A DNA stretch of 64,000 bases from positions 2,728,001-2,792,000 of the forward strand of contig CP016836.1 of assembly GCA_002240395.1 (NCBI GenBank), read 5' to 3'. The stretch is from Xanthomonas citri pv. mangiferaeindicae. GTDB taxonomy: Bacteria > Pseudomonadota > Gammaproteobacteria > Xanthomonadales > Xanthomonadaceae. The notes under the pieces are model-generated. The model saw only the letters and a list, made by a program, of their open reading frames with translations. It was not told the DNA's origin and made no database searches. Within the stretch, counting starts at the first letter, position 1. The number at the start of each line of letters is the position of its first letter. Of the stretch, positions 1 through 8,463 are shown one piece after another. Both the position numbers and the translations under genes were made by a program.

Positions 1-71
1 TGACGATCCCGATGTCGGGTGGCATCGCCTACGGGCTGTTCCGGGTGTTCCACCACTTCGGCTGGGTGTGA
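1..71 (+). CDS. C-terminal end of a membrane protein (possibly a PiT-type phosphate transporter)
   Basis: Only the last 22 codons are inside the window, read from base 3 to a TGA at 69-71. The visible tail starts TIPMSGGIAYGLF and ends HHFGWV. It looks like a final membrane helix followed by a short cytoplasmic tail. A Thr-Ile-Pro followed by a small/hydrophobic helix resembles the end of inorganic phosphate (PiT) permeases, but this is a weak similarity drawn from 22 residues. Its stop overlaps the GTG start of the next gene, so the two are probably co-transcribed. Confidence 0.35.
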   Translation, partial: TIPMSGGIAYGLFRVFHHFGWV

Positions 72-466
72 CGCCGGCCCGCCAAGCGAAGACCGCACGG
101 GCCGACCGGCCCGTATCGCCATCCCCGGCGCCGGGCGAGAGCCCGCACGCCCGCATCGTGGCTGCGATCCTTGCCGTACCCGCCGGACGGGTCGCCGGCT
201 ATGGCCATATCGCACGCCGCGCCGGATTGCCTGGCCGGGCACGGATGGTGGCGCGGGTATTGCGTGACCACGATGGGCCGGCGCTGCCCTGGCATCGCAT
301 CGTCCGTAGCGATGGGCGCATTGCATTTCCCGACGGCTCGCCCGGCTTCGAGGAACAGGTCCGCCGGCTGCGCGCCGAAGGCGTGACGGTCGTGCGAGGG
401 CGCGTGCGCATGCCGGCCGAGGACGGGCTCGATGCGGCGTTGTGGGGGCCGGACGCGCGCGACTGA
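68..466 (+). CDS. atl: Alkyltransferase-like protein (ATL, MGMT family without the acceptor cysteine)
   Basis: A 132-residue protein with the DNA-binding domain of O6-alkylguanine-DNA alkyltransferases. The helix-turn-helix region is near residues 27-62 and contains IPAG-like AVPAGRVAGYG. The active-site motif PCHRV of true alkyltransferases reads PWHRI here, with Trp75 in place of the acceptor Cys. That change defines ATL proteins, which bind alkylated guanines and hand them to nucleotide excision repair rather than repairing them directly. The first 25 residues are low-complexity and may not all be translated. The annotated GTG overlaps the preceding stop. The fold assignment is secure; the repair role is inferred from the family. 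Confidence 0.85.
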   Translation: MTPARQAKTARADRPVSPSPAPGESPHARIVAAILAVPAGRVAGYGHIARRAGLPGRARMVARVLRDHDGPALPWHRIVRSDGRIAFPDGSPGFEEQVRRLRAEGVTVVRGRVRMPAEDGLDAALWGPDARD

Positions 467-524
467 CGGCGACGCAGTCGACACGGCACGCCGGTATCAT
501 GGGCGCGCATAACGAGGAGTGCCG

Positions 525-1172
525 ATGTTTCCGAGGTTGCCGCAGGCCGTCAAAGTGATTCTGGCCATCAATGTCGTGGTGTTCCTGCTGCAACTGGTGA
601 TCGGGGGCCTGCTCGCGCCGTTCATGCTCTGGCCGCTGGGCGGTGCCGATGCCGGCGGGTTGGGCTTCCAGCCGTGGCAGTTGTTGACCTACGGCTTCAT
701 GCACGACCCGCGCAATCTCGCGCATCTGGTCTTCAACATGCTGGCGCTGGTGATGTTCGGCTCCCAGCTCGAGTACACCTGGGGCACACGGCGCTTTGTG
801 ACCTACTACCTGGTGTGCGTGGTCGGCGCCGGGCTGTGCCAGCTCGCGGTGGTGACCTGGTCGCTGACGCAGGGAGCATTCCCGTATCCCACGCTCGGCG
901 CGTCGGGCGGCGTGTTCGGTCTGCTGCTGGCCTACGGCATGCTGTTTCCGAACCAGCGGATCATGCTGTTGTTCCCGCCGATCCCGATGCGGGCGCGCAC
1001 GCTGGTCATCGTCTACGGCCTGGTCGAGCTGGTGCTCGGCATCACCGGCACGCGCTCGGGCGTGGCGCACTTCGCGCACCTGGGCGGCATGCTGTTCGGC
1101 TGGCTGCTGATCCAGCACTGGCGCGGTCGCCCGCCGTTCAACCGCAGCCGCCGCCACGTGCGGAGGTTGTGA
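525..1172 (+). CDS. Rhomboid family intramembrane serine protease
   Basis: A 215-residue polytopic membrane protein that cleaves substrates inside the lipid bilayer. The catalytic pieces are visible. HxxxN is seen at His67-Asn71, GASGG carries the nucleophile at Ser127, and AHFAHLGG supplies the catalytic His at about residue 182 or 185. About six hydrophobic segments cover the whole length, and the loop FPPIPMRAR is typical of bacterial rhomboids. There is no cytoplasmic extra domain. The ATG at 525 is chosen over an upstream in-frame GTG at 519 because AGGAG lies 5 bases before it. A strong terminator follows. The natural substrate cannot be read from context. Confidence 0.93.
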   Translation: MFPRLPQAVKVILAINVVVFLLQLVIGGLLAPFMLWPLGGADAGGLGFQPWQLLTYGFMHDPRNLAHLVFNMLALVMFGSQLEYTWGTRRFVTYYLVCVVGAGLCQLAVVTWSLTQGAFPYPTLGASGGVFGLLLAYGMLFPNQRIMLLFPPIPMRARTLVIVYGLVELVLGITGTRSGVAHFAHLGGMLFGWLLIQHWRGRPPFNRSRRHVRRL

Positions 1173-1252
1173 GCGGGGAGGCATTCCGCGCATCGGGATT
1201 GAGGATGCGTTAGACGCGGATGCCTCGGCCGACAGCGCACCGCTCGGAAACC

Positions 1253-1285
1253 AAGAAGGCCGCACAAGATGCGGCCTTCTTTTTG
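1253..1285 (+). terminator. Rho-independent terminator after the rhomboid gene
   Basis: An 11-bp perfect stem (AAGAAGGCCGC at 1253-1263 with GCGGCCTTCTT at 1271-1281) encloses a 7-base loop and runs into a T tract. It ends transcription from the rhomboid gene before the convergent M13 peptidase gene. Confidence 0.9.
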
Positions 1286-1313
1286 ATTCTTCTCGAAGCC
1301 GGCCCCAAAACCG

Positions 1314-1358
1314 GGGGTCAGAGTGCAATTTCGCGTTGCGAAATTGCACTCTGACCCC
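1314..1358. repeat. Long palindromic element, copy 1 (GGGGTCAGAGTGCAATTTCG family)
   Basis: Two 21-base arms (1314-1334 and 1338-1358) are perfect reverse complements around a 3-base centre. The same core sequence recurs as a longer palindrome at 10015-10071. It sits between the ends of two convergent genes. It may act as an extra terminator or be a dispersed REP-like element; no transposase is adjacent. Confidence 0.85.
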
Positions 1359-1402
1359 GCGCCGCGTCGACGGATCCCGACGCCCGAATCCCCTGGCCCG
1401 GC

Positions 1403-3427
1403 TTATCGCCAGATCCGGACCTGATCCTCGGCCTTGCGGTTGAGCGCATCGCCGGCCTTGCACTGGAAGGTCTCGGCGAAGGCCGGCAGGTTGGCGACCG
1501 GGCCGTTGGCGCGCCACTGGCCGGGGGCCTGCTGGCTGGTCGCGGCGTTGCGCGTCGCGGTATCGACCGCCGACTGCTGCCGCCACAGCTGCGCCCAGGC
1601 GTTGAAGAACGCCTCGCGCGCCGGCTTGGCGACCTCGGGCGTGGCCTGCTGCAGCGCATCCCAGGCCAGCTCCACGCCCGCCAGGTCGGCGGCGTTCTCG
1701 TCGCGGGTCAGTGCCCCGTTGACGTTGACTCCGGTCAGGCCGGGATAGGGATAGCCGTTGTACTGGGTGACCAGGCGGTCGGTCGTCTGCAGCCACGCCG
1801 CGTCGTCGGCCGGGGTCCACCAGCTGCGCAAGGCATCGTTGCTGTCGACGGACTTGCCCTTGATGTCGACCGCGCGGCTCATTTCGTGGCCGACCAGCGC
1901 GCCGAAGGTGCCGTAGTGCGCCGCGCCGTCCTGGGTCATGTCCAGCACCGGCGCCTGCAGCACCGCGGCCGACACGATGATCCGGTTCTGCGCCGGGTCG
2001 TAGGCCAGGGCCGGCGTCTGCGGCAACACGTCCCAGCGCCGGGCGGCATTGGTCTGGCCGATGCGGCGCATTTCCTGACCATGACGCCAGGTCGCGGCGA
2101 TGAGCATGTTGCTGCCGAAGCTGCCGCGGCCCATCGGCTGCACGGTGTAGTCGATGTCCTGGACCGGTGCGCCGATCTCGATCCGCAGCTTCGCCAGCTT
2201 GGCGCGTGCTTCGGCCTTGGTCGGCTCGCTCATCCAGGTGCTGCGGTCGATGCCGCGGCCCAGCGCGTCGCGCACCTGGCCGGCGATCGTCTCGGCGCGC
2301 GCACGGGTGGCGTCGGGCAGGTGACGGCCGATGTACTCGCGCGAGACCATCGGGCCGGCGGCGCGGTTGATCGCCGCCAGCACCTGCTGCCGGCGCTCGG
2401 GCTGGGCGGCTTCGCCGCGCAGGATACGGCCGTGGAAATCGAATTCGGCATCGCGGAAGCGCTTGGACAGGTACGGCGCCATCGCATTGCCGATATGGAA
2501 GCGCAGATAGGCCTTCCACTGTTCGGGCTTGAGCGTATTGACCAGCGTGTCGAGCTGCTGGAACAGCGCGGCATCGGCCAGCGAGACCTGCTGCGCGGTC
2601 ACGTGCTGCGCCTGGAGGAAATCCTCCAGTTGCAGGCGGCGGTACTGCTTGCCCAGGCCGGCGACGTCGACCAGCGCGTACTGCGTGCGCGGGTCGCGGA
2701 TGTCGGCCAGGGGCTTGGAGGCGGCGGCGATGCGGCGCTCCAGGTCGAGCACCAGCGCGGTGTCGGCTTCGAGCCGGTCCTCGGTGGTGCCGGTCAGCGC
2801 CAGGATGTTGCGCACGTACTGGGTGTACTGGGCGAACACCTCCTGGGTCTGGGCATCGCCGCGGCTGTAGTACGCCGGGTCGGGCAGACCCAGGCCGCCC
2901 TGGACGAAGTAGGCGATGTTGCGGTTGAGGTCGGCCACGTCGACCTCGGCACCGAAGTTGAAGAGCACCGGGATGCCGACCGAATGCAGCGCGGCGATCG
3001 ACGGCGCGATGTCGCGGGTCCGGCGGATGCCGTCGATGCGCGCGATCAGCGGTGCGATCGGCTTGGCACCATCGGCCTCCACGGCGGCTTCGTCCAGGCC
3101 GCTGGCCCAGAAGTCGCCCAGCAACTGTTGCACATTGTTCTGCGGCGCCTGCATCGCGGCATCGAGCAGGTCGTACTGCTGCTGTTGCGCCAGCGCCTGC
3201 AGTTCGCCGAGCGCCGAGCGCGTGCCCTGGCCGGCGACCAGAACATTGGCGGCCAGCCAGTCCTTGTTGACGACGGCGTACAGGTCGCTGCAGGCAGTCA
3301 CCGGCGGCGGGCCCTTGGGCGCGGCTGCGCGCCGGCGCTGGGCGTCGGCATCGGTGCTCAGGCCCACGAGCAGGGCGATCGACGCGGCAAGCAGCGCCGG
3401 GCGGGCGAGGGTGGCATGAATCGGCAT
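1403..3427 (-). CDS. M13 (neprilysin/PepO-like) family protein with a degenerate zinc motif
   Basis: A 674-residue secreted protein with an N-terminal signal peptide (hydrophobic stretch about residues 8-28, then DADAQ). It has the two-domain layout of M13 zinc endopeptidases and is a paralogue of the next gene. The zinc-binding HExxH motif reads HEMSR at residues 514-518, so the second zinc His is replaced by Arg. The NAxY substrate-binding element (NASY in the paralogue) is also altered, to LAYDP. The downstream DENAAD glutamate region is kept. It is therefore probably catalytically dead or altered. The start at 3427 is chosen because the signal peptide begins there; 34 in-frame codons upstream are arginine-rich and unlikely to be coding. 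Confidence 0.85.
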   Translation of the reverse strand: MPIHATLARPALLAASIALLVGLSTDADAQRRRAAAPKGPPPVTACSDLYAVVNKDWLAANVLVAGQGTRSALGELQALAQQQQYDLLDAAMQAPQNNVQQLLGDFWASGLDEAAVEADGAKPIAPLIARIDGIRRTRDIAPSIAALHSVGIPVLFNFGAEVDVADLNRNIAYFVQGGLGLPDPAYYSRGDAQTQEVFAQYTQYVRNILALTGTTEDRLEADTALVLDLERRIAAASKPLADIRDPRTQYALVDVAGLGKQYRRLQLEDFLQAQHVTAQQVSLADAALFQQLDTLVNTLKPEQWKAYLRFHIGNAMAPYLSKRFRDAEFDFHGRILRGEAAQPERRQQVLAAINRAAGPMVSREYIGRHLPDATRARAETIAGQVRDALGRGIDRSTWMSEPTKAEARAKLAKLRIEIGAPVQDIDYTVQPMGRGSFGSNMLIAATWRHGQEMRRIGQTNAARRWDVLPQTPALAYDPAQNRIIVSAAVLQAPVLDMTQDGAAHYGTFGALVGHEMSRAVDIKGKSVDSNDALRSWWTPADDAAWLQTTDRLVTQYNGYPYPGLTGVNVNGALTRDENAADLAGVELAWDALQQATPEVAKPAREAFFNAWAQLWRQQSAVDTATRNAATSQQAPGQWRANGPVANLPAFAETFQCKAGDALNRKAEDQVRIWR

Positions 3428-3550
3428 TGCGGATTCCGTTCGGCGTGATGCGCGCAAGTCTAGCAAGCGCGCAAGTGCGCGACGTGCAGACGCATGCAGG
3501 GTGCGGTGCACCGGTGGGTGGGCCCGCATCGCCGAGATGCCAGCGCCCGG

Positions 3551-3584
3551 AAAAGACGAGGCCCGGCGTCGCCACCGGGCCTCG
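3551..3584 (-). terminator. Terminator after the active M13 peptidase gene
   Basis: A 10-bp stem (CGAGGCCCGG at 3557-3566 paired with CCGGGCCTCG at 3575-3584) is followed on the minus strand by a short T tract (complement of AAAA at 3551-3554). It separates the two tandem M13 genes transcriptionally. Confidence 0.75.
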
Positions 3585-3614
3585 CTGGTCAGCCGATCAG
3601 GGCTGGCCGGGGCG

Positions 3615-5720
3615 TTACCAGATCACCACCTGGCGGTCGCCGTCGCGCACCATCGGGTCGCCCGGCTTGCACTGGAACGCGGCTGCGAACGCCGGCAGGT
3701 TGGACGGCGCGCCGATCGCGCGGAACGACGACAGCGCGTGCTCGTCGGTCGCCAGCCGCTGAGTCAGCTGCTCGGGCGTGAAGTTGCGGCGCCACACCGT
3801 GGCCCAGCTCAGGAAGAAGCGCTGGTCGCGGGTCATGCCGTCGGTCATCGGGTCGGGCGTGCCGGCGGTGGCCTTCTTCATTGCGTCATAGGCCGTCGCC
3901 AGGCCGCCCAGGTCGGCGATGTTCTCGCCGAGCGTGTGGTTGCCGTTGAGCGCGCGGCCATCCGACAGGCGGTAGTCGTTGAACTGCTGGACGAGCTTGC
4001 CGGTCCGCGCCTTGAAGCCGGCGAAGTCCTCCGGCGTCCACCAGTCCTCCATGTTGCCGGTGGGTCCGAAGCGCGCGCCCTGGTCGTCGTAGCCGTGCGT
4101 CATCTCGTGGCCGATCACCGCGCCGATGCCGCCGTAGTTCATCTCGTCGGTGGCTTCGGGATCGAAGAACGGCGGCTGCAGGATCGCGGCCGGGAACGTC
4201 AGCTGGTTGGCCAGCGGGTTGTAGGAGGCGTTGACCGTCTGCGGGCGCATGCCCCACTCGGACTTGTCGACCGGCTTGCCGATCTTGCCCAGGTCCCACT
4301 TGTAGTTGAACTCGGTCGCCGCCAGCACGTTGCCCAGGTAGCTGTCGCGCGAGGTCGTCAGGCCGCTCCAGTCGCGCCACTTGTCGGGGTAACCCACGCG
4401 CGGCTCGAACGTCTCCCACTTGGCCAGCGCCTTGCGCTTGGTCTCCGGGCTCATCCACTCCAGGTTCTCGATGCGCTGCTTGAGGGCGTCGCTGAGGTTG
4501 GCGATCAAGGCTTCCATCTTGGCCTTGGACTCGGGCGGGAACGCGACCTGCACGTACAGCTGGCCCATCGCATGGCCGATCTCGTTGTCGACCGTGCCGA
4601 GCACGCGCTTCCAGCGCGGCTCGATTTCCTTCTGGCCGCCGAGCGTGCGGTCATAGAACGCGAAGTGCTGCTGCACGAAAGCGTCCGACAGGTACGGCGA
4701 AGCGCCGTCGACGAGGTGGAAACGCAGGTACGCCTTCCACTGCTCGACCGGCACGTCGACCAGCATCTTGTCGACTTCCTGGTGGAACTCGGGCACCGAC
4801 AGCGACAGCGTCTGCGGCACCGCGATGCCCTGCGATTCGAAGAACGTCGTCCACGGGAAGTTCGGCGTGAGCTTGTCGGCCTCGGCCACGGTGATCGGGT
4901 TGTAGTACAGCCCGACATCGCGCGAGAACGCCTCGCGGGACTTGGAGACCCTGGCGATGCGGGTCTCGAACGCCATCACGTCCTTGGCCTGCGCCTGGGC
5001 CTGCTCGGCCGGCACGCCCGACAGTTCGAGCACCTTGGCGATGTGGGCGACATAGGCCTCGCGGATGCCGGCCTTGTCGGCGGTGCTGTAATAGGTGGTG
5101 TCGGGCAGGCCCAGGCCGCCCTGGCCGGTCGCGGCGATGTTGACCGAGGAATCCTTGAAGTCCGGCATCGCGCCGATGCCCCACAGGAACCCCTGACCCT
5201 TGGCCGCGCTGGCGCGCAGCCATTGCGCGATCGATGCGCTGTCGGTCAGGCCATCGATCGCGGCCAGGTCATCGTGCAGCGGCGCCAGCCCCTGGGCCTC
5301 GATCGCGGCCTCGTCCATGCCGGTCGCCCAGAAATCGCCGACCAGCTTCTCGATGCCGGTCGCGTCGGTGTGTTCGGCCGCCTGCTGCGCGAGCTGGTGC
5401 TGGACCGCGGTCGAGCGCTCGTCGAGCATTTCGAACGCGCCCCACGAGCTGCGGTCGCCGGGGATCGGGTTGGCCGCCAGCCACTTGCCGTTGACGTAGC
5501 CGCCGAAGTCGGCGCAGGCGTTCTTGGTGGTGTCCAGGTCGTCGATCAGGAAACGGTTGTAGGGCGGCAACGCGGCCTCGTCGAGGTGGAACGTCGGCGC
5601 CTGGGCCGTCTGCGGTGCGTCGGCGGCGGGGGCCGCGGCGTCCTGGCCGCCCGAGCAGGCGGACAGCGCGAGCACGACGGCGCCGGTCAGCAGCAGGCGC
5701 TTGGGAACGATGGCAATCAA
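3615..5720 (-). CDS. M13 family zinc metallopeptidase, lipoprotein (PepO-like)
   Basis: A 701-residue endopeptidase of the neprilysin family. A lipoprotein signal ends in the lipobox LSAC, so it is probably anchored in the periplasm or outer membrane. The catalytic motif HEMTH is intact at residues 538-542, with GENIADLGG supplying the third zinc ligand, NASYNP for substrate binding and the usual C-terminal CKPG...W ending. No in-frame ATG precedes the signal. A TTG at 5720, with GGAG about 6 bases upstream, gives exactly the lipoprotein N-terminus. It is a tandem paralogue of the gene at 1403-3427, which has lost one zinc ligand. Confidence 0.92.
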   Translation of the reverse strand: MIAIVPKRLLLTGAVVLALSACSGGQDAAAPAADAPQTAQAPTFHLDEAALPPYNRFLIDDLDTTKNACADFGGYVNGKWLAANPIPGDRSSWGAFEMLDERSTAVQHQLAQQAAEHTDATGIEKLVGDFWATGMDEAAIEAQGLAPLHDDLAAIDGLTDSASIAQWLRASAAKGQGFLWGIGAMPDFKDSSVNIAATGQGGLGLPDTTYYSTADKAGIREAYVAHIAKVLELSGVPAEQAQAQAKDVMAFETRIARVSKSREAFSRDVGLYYNPITVAEADKLTPNFPWTTFFESQGIAVPQTLSLSVPEFHQEVDKMLVDVPVEQWKAYLRFHLVDGASPYLSDAFVQQHFAFYDRTLGGQKEIEPRWKRVLGTVDNEIGHAMGQLYVQVAFPPESKAKMEALIANLSDALKQRIENLEWMSPETKRKALAKWETFEPRVGYPDKWRDWSGLTTSRDSYLGNVLAATEFNYKWDLGKIGKPVDKSEWGMRPQTVNASYNPLANQLTFPAAILQPPFFDPEATDEMNYGGIGAVIGHEMTHGYDDQGARFGPTGNMEDWWTPEDFAGFKARTGKLVQQFNDYRLSDGRALNGNHTLGENIADLGGLATAYDAMKKATAGTPDPMTDGMTRDQRFFLSWATVWRRNFTPEQLTQRLATDEHALSSFRAIGAPSNLPAFAAAFQCKPGDPMVRDGDRQVVIW

Positions 5721-5877
5721 GACAGTCTCCGGGAGAGTGGCGCCGGACGGCGCCCTGTGAGCGCGCACTCTACGCCTGCCCCCGGGCGCCCGGGGGTGTC
5801 GAAGGTCATGCGGCAATCGCCAGATTCCGCACGGTCAACGAGGCCGATCGTTGCCCGTGCCGGACATGGAGAGGCTG

Positions 5878-7722
5878 TCAGTGCGCGTCGGCAGGCGGGG
5901 GCGTGGGGTCGTTCAATGACCGCCCCTCGCGCCGAGGCCGGGTGAACGGCACGGGCTTGGGCCCCGGTGCGTCGGTGTTCTTGATCAGCAGCGGGATGCC
6001 GGCGCGGGTGTCGTTGCTCGCGGTTTCCAGGTCGAAGCGTTCGGCGTCAAGACGGCGCACCTGGGCGGCGATCGCATCGGCTTCGTCGTCGTCGACACCG
6101 AGTGCGCGCAGCGCAGCGGCGCCGAACAGTACCGCCGATTCGAAGGTCTCACGCACCTGCACGTCGACGCCGGCATTGACCAGCTTCAGCGCATGCTCGC
6201 GGTCGTAGGCGCGCACCAGCAGCCGGGCCTGGGGAAACTCGTGGGTGACCAGCTCGACGATGCGGTCGGCGGCATCGCGATCGTCGACGCAGACCGCGAT
6301 CGCGCGGGCGCTGTGCGCGCCCGAAGCGTGCAGCACGTCGAGCCGGGTGCCGTCGCCGTAGTAGACCTTGAAGCCGAAGTCGGCGGCGCTCTGGATCATT
6401 TCGATGTCGGTATCGATGATCGTCACGTCGACATCCCGGGCCAGCAGCGACTGGCTCATGACCTGGCCGAAGCGGCCGAAGCCGATGATCAGCACGCTGC
6501 CGGTCTGGTCGGCGACGGCCTCCACGCCGTCGAGCGATGGGCGATCGCGCCGAGAGGTCCAGCGCCCGGTCGCCAGCACGACCAGTGGGGTGAGGGCCAT
6601 CGACAGCACGACCACGGCGGTCAGCGTGGCGTTGACCCGGGCCTGGATCAGGCCGCTCGCGGCCGCGGCGGCGAACAGCACGAACGCGAACTCGCCGCCC
6701 TGGGCCATCAGTACCGCGCGTTCGAGCGCTTCACGATGGCCGCTGCGGGTGACGCGTGCGACGACGTAGATGCACAGCGCCTTGGTCGCCATCAGCGCCA
6801 GCACCGCCGAGACGATCAGCGGCCAGTCCTCGACCACCACCGCCACGTCCAGCGCCATGCCCACGCCGAGGAAGAACAGGCCCAGCAGCAGGCCGCGGAA
6901 CGGCTCGATGTCGGCCTCGATCTGGTGCCGGAACGCAGATTCGGACAGCAGCACGCCGGCCAGGAACGCGCCCATCGCCATCGACAGCCCGCCCAGTTGC
7001 ATCAGCAAGGCCGCGCCGAGCACCACCAGCAGCGCGGCGGCGGTCATCACTTCGCGTGCGCGGGCGGCGGCGAGGATCCGGAACAGGGGATTGAGCAGGT
7101 AGATGCCCGCCACGACCAGTGCGGCCAGCGAACCGATGCCGATCGCGATCGCCATCCAGCGCGACGGCGCGTCGGCCGCGGCCTCCGGCGTTGGCGACAG
7201 GAACGCGATCGAGGCCAGCAGCGGCACGATCAGCAGGTCTTCGAACAGCAGCACCGAGACGATCTTGCGGCCGTGCGGCAGCGCGATCTCACCGCGCTCC
7301 GACAGCAGTTGCATGACCACCGCGGTCGAGGTCATCACGAAGCCCGCGGCGCCGACGAAGGCCACCGGCCAGGGGAAGCCGAAGGCGTAGGCCACCAGGG
7401 TCAGGGCCGTGGTCGCGAGCAGGATCTGCAAGGCGCCCAGTCCGAAGATCTGCCGGCGCAGCGCCCACAGGTGCGAGGGCCGCATCTCCAGCCCGATCAC
7501 GAACAGGAACATCACCACGCCCAGTTCGGCCACATGCAGGATCGCCTGGGGATCGGAGAACCAGCCCAGGCCGAACGGGCCGATCGCCAGGCCCGCGGCG
7601 AGATAGCCGAGTACCGAGCCCAGCCGGAAGCGGCGAAACAGCGGGACTGCGACCACCGCCGCGCCCAGCAACGCGACCAGTTGCACCAACTGGCCGGTGG
7701 TGTCGTGGGCGTCGGCGGCCAT
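5878..7722 (-). CDS. CPA2 family cation:proton antiporter with TrkA-N domain (Kef type)
   Basis: A 614-residue membrane transporter. Residues about 8-385 form the Na+/H+ exchanger domain of some twelve hydrophobic segments. They are followed by a cytosolic RCK/TrkA-N domain that opens with the nucleotide-binding pattern GFGRFG near residue 405. The layout matches KefB/KefC-type K+ efflux and other monovalent cation:proton antiporters that are gated by NAD(H) or glutathione adducts. The start codon follows the stop of the DoxX gene by 3 bases, so the two form one transcript. The ion specificity cannot be decided from sequence alone. Confidence 0.9.
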   Translation of the reverse strand: MAADAHDTTGQLVQLVALLGAAVVAVPLFRRFRLGSVLGYLAAGLAIGPFGLGWFSDPQAILHVAELGVVMFLFVIGLEMRPSHLWALRRQIFGLGALQILLATTALTLVAYAFGFPWPVAFVGAAGFVMTSTAVVMQLLSERGEIALPHGRKIVSVLLFEDLLIVPLLASIAFLSPTPEAAADAPSRWMAIAIGIGSLAALVVAGIYLLNPLFRILAAARAREVMTAAALLVVLGAALLMQLGGLSMAMGAFLAGVLLSESAFRHQIEADIEPFRGLLLGLFFLGVGMALDVAVVVEDWPLIVSAVLALMATKALCIYVVARVTRSGHREALERAVLMAQGGEFAFVLFAAAAASGLIQARVNATLTAVVVLSMALTPLVVLATGRWTSRRDRPSLDGVEAVADQTGSVLIIGFGRFGQVMSQSLLARDVDVTIIDTDIEMIQSAADFGFKVYYGDGTRLDVLHASGAHSARAIAVCVDDRDAADRIVELVTHEFPQARLLVRAYDREHALKLVNAGVDVQVRETFESAVLFGAAALRALGVDDDEADAIAAQVRRLDAERFDLETASNDTRAGIPLLIKNTDAPGPKPVPFTRPRREGRSLNDPTPPPADAH

Positions 7723-7725
7723 CGG

Positions 7726-8088
7726 TCAGCGTCTCGGGGCCATGGCCGAGAGCAACAAAAAGCCCCCGGCCAGTCCCAGTTGCTGCAGGAACTGCAGCAT
7801 CTGGCCGGTGCGGGCCGAGGCGCGCACCGCCCAGAATGGATGCGAGAGCACGGCATCGATGAGCACCAGCGCCACCGCCGCCAGCGCGGTCCAGCGCAGT
7901 TGCCAGCCGGCGACGATCAGCACGCCCACCAGCAACTGCGCCAGGCTGAAGGCCAGCGTCGTGTCGGAGGTCGGCACGCCGCGCAGCGCCGCCCACAGGC
8001 GCAGTGCGCCGGCGACGATGAAGACCGCGGCCAGCAGCCAGCGACCGAGCGTGACCGCGCCGCCCTGGGCGCCGGAACCAGAAGCCAT
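7726..8088 (-). CDS. DoxX family membrane protein
   Basis: A 120-residue protein with four predicted membrane helices, beginning after a short Gly/Ser-rich N-terminus. The pattern of a first helix ending in RLWAALRG and a late aromatic-rich loop (SHPFWAV) fits the DoxX/DoxD family. Members are linked to thiol or quinone redox homeostasis, but most, including this one, have no proven function. The start at 8088 is preferred because the upstream in-frame region is hydrophilic and non-conserved and a GGAG lies about 9 bases upstream. It is first in an operon with the Kef-type antiporter. Confidence 0.75.
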   Translation of the reverse strand: MASGSGAQGGAVTLGRWLLAAVFIVAGALRLWAALRGVPTSDTTLAFSLAQLLVGVLIVAGWQLRWTALAAVALVLIDAVLSHPFWAVRASARTGQMLQFLQQLGLAGGFLLLSAMAPRR

Positions 8089-8463
8089 CGGGAACTCCGT
8101 GAACGGGAACCCGACGGAGCGTGCCATATGCGCCGCACAACGCACAGACCCGACCGGTGGCGATGGCGCCGCGGGCTGCGGTGCCCTAGAATGGGCGGGT
8201 CCTGCAGCGCGGTCGCCCACCCAAGGTCCTTGGACCCGGTCACGATCCTGGTATGCCGTCGGCGCGTCGCGCCGTTTTCGGTCCTTATCCCGCACGTCTT
8301 TCGTCGCGCAGACACGGTGCCCGGGCGTTCCCGGTGCCGTCACATCGGATCTCGCAGCGCGGTTTACGGATAGCTCCGGGGTCCATCGCCATCGTCACGG
8401 CCATCGGCTGTTGCCCGCACGCGCGGGCCGCCGGGACGTGGACTGGCCCACAGGAGTCCTTGC
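8089..8463. other. 375-base divergent intergenic region, possible long rhlE leader
   Basis: No convincing gene is seen. On the plus strand a TAGAAT at 8187-8192 could be a -10 element for rhlE, which would leave a leader of about 270 bases. An AGGAG lies 7-11 bases before the rhlE ATG. The minus-strand promoter of the doxX operon should also lie here. The leader contains several GC-rich short inverted repeats but no recognised riboswitch. Confidence 0.4.

Noticed and set aside
1886..3448. Long open frame on the plus strand opposite the M13 gene
   Set aside because: It is the antisense of a well-supported gene; high GC leaves few stop codons in other frames, and the product is Arg/Gly/His-rich with no domain.
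3501..5945. 814-codon open frame opposite the second M13 gene
   Set aside because: Antisense shadow of a recognised peptidase gene with a lipoprotein signal; no ribosome site or domain.
6193..8373. Long plus-strand open frame opposite the antiporter and DoxX genes
   Set aside because: Composition is His/Gln/Arg-rich, as expected from antisense of GC-rich membrane-protein codons.
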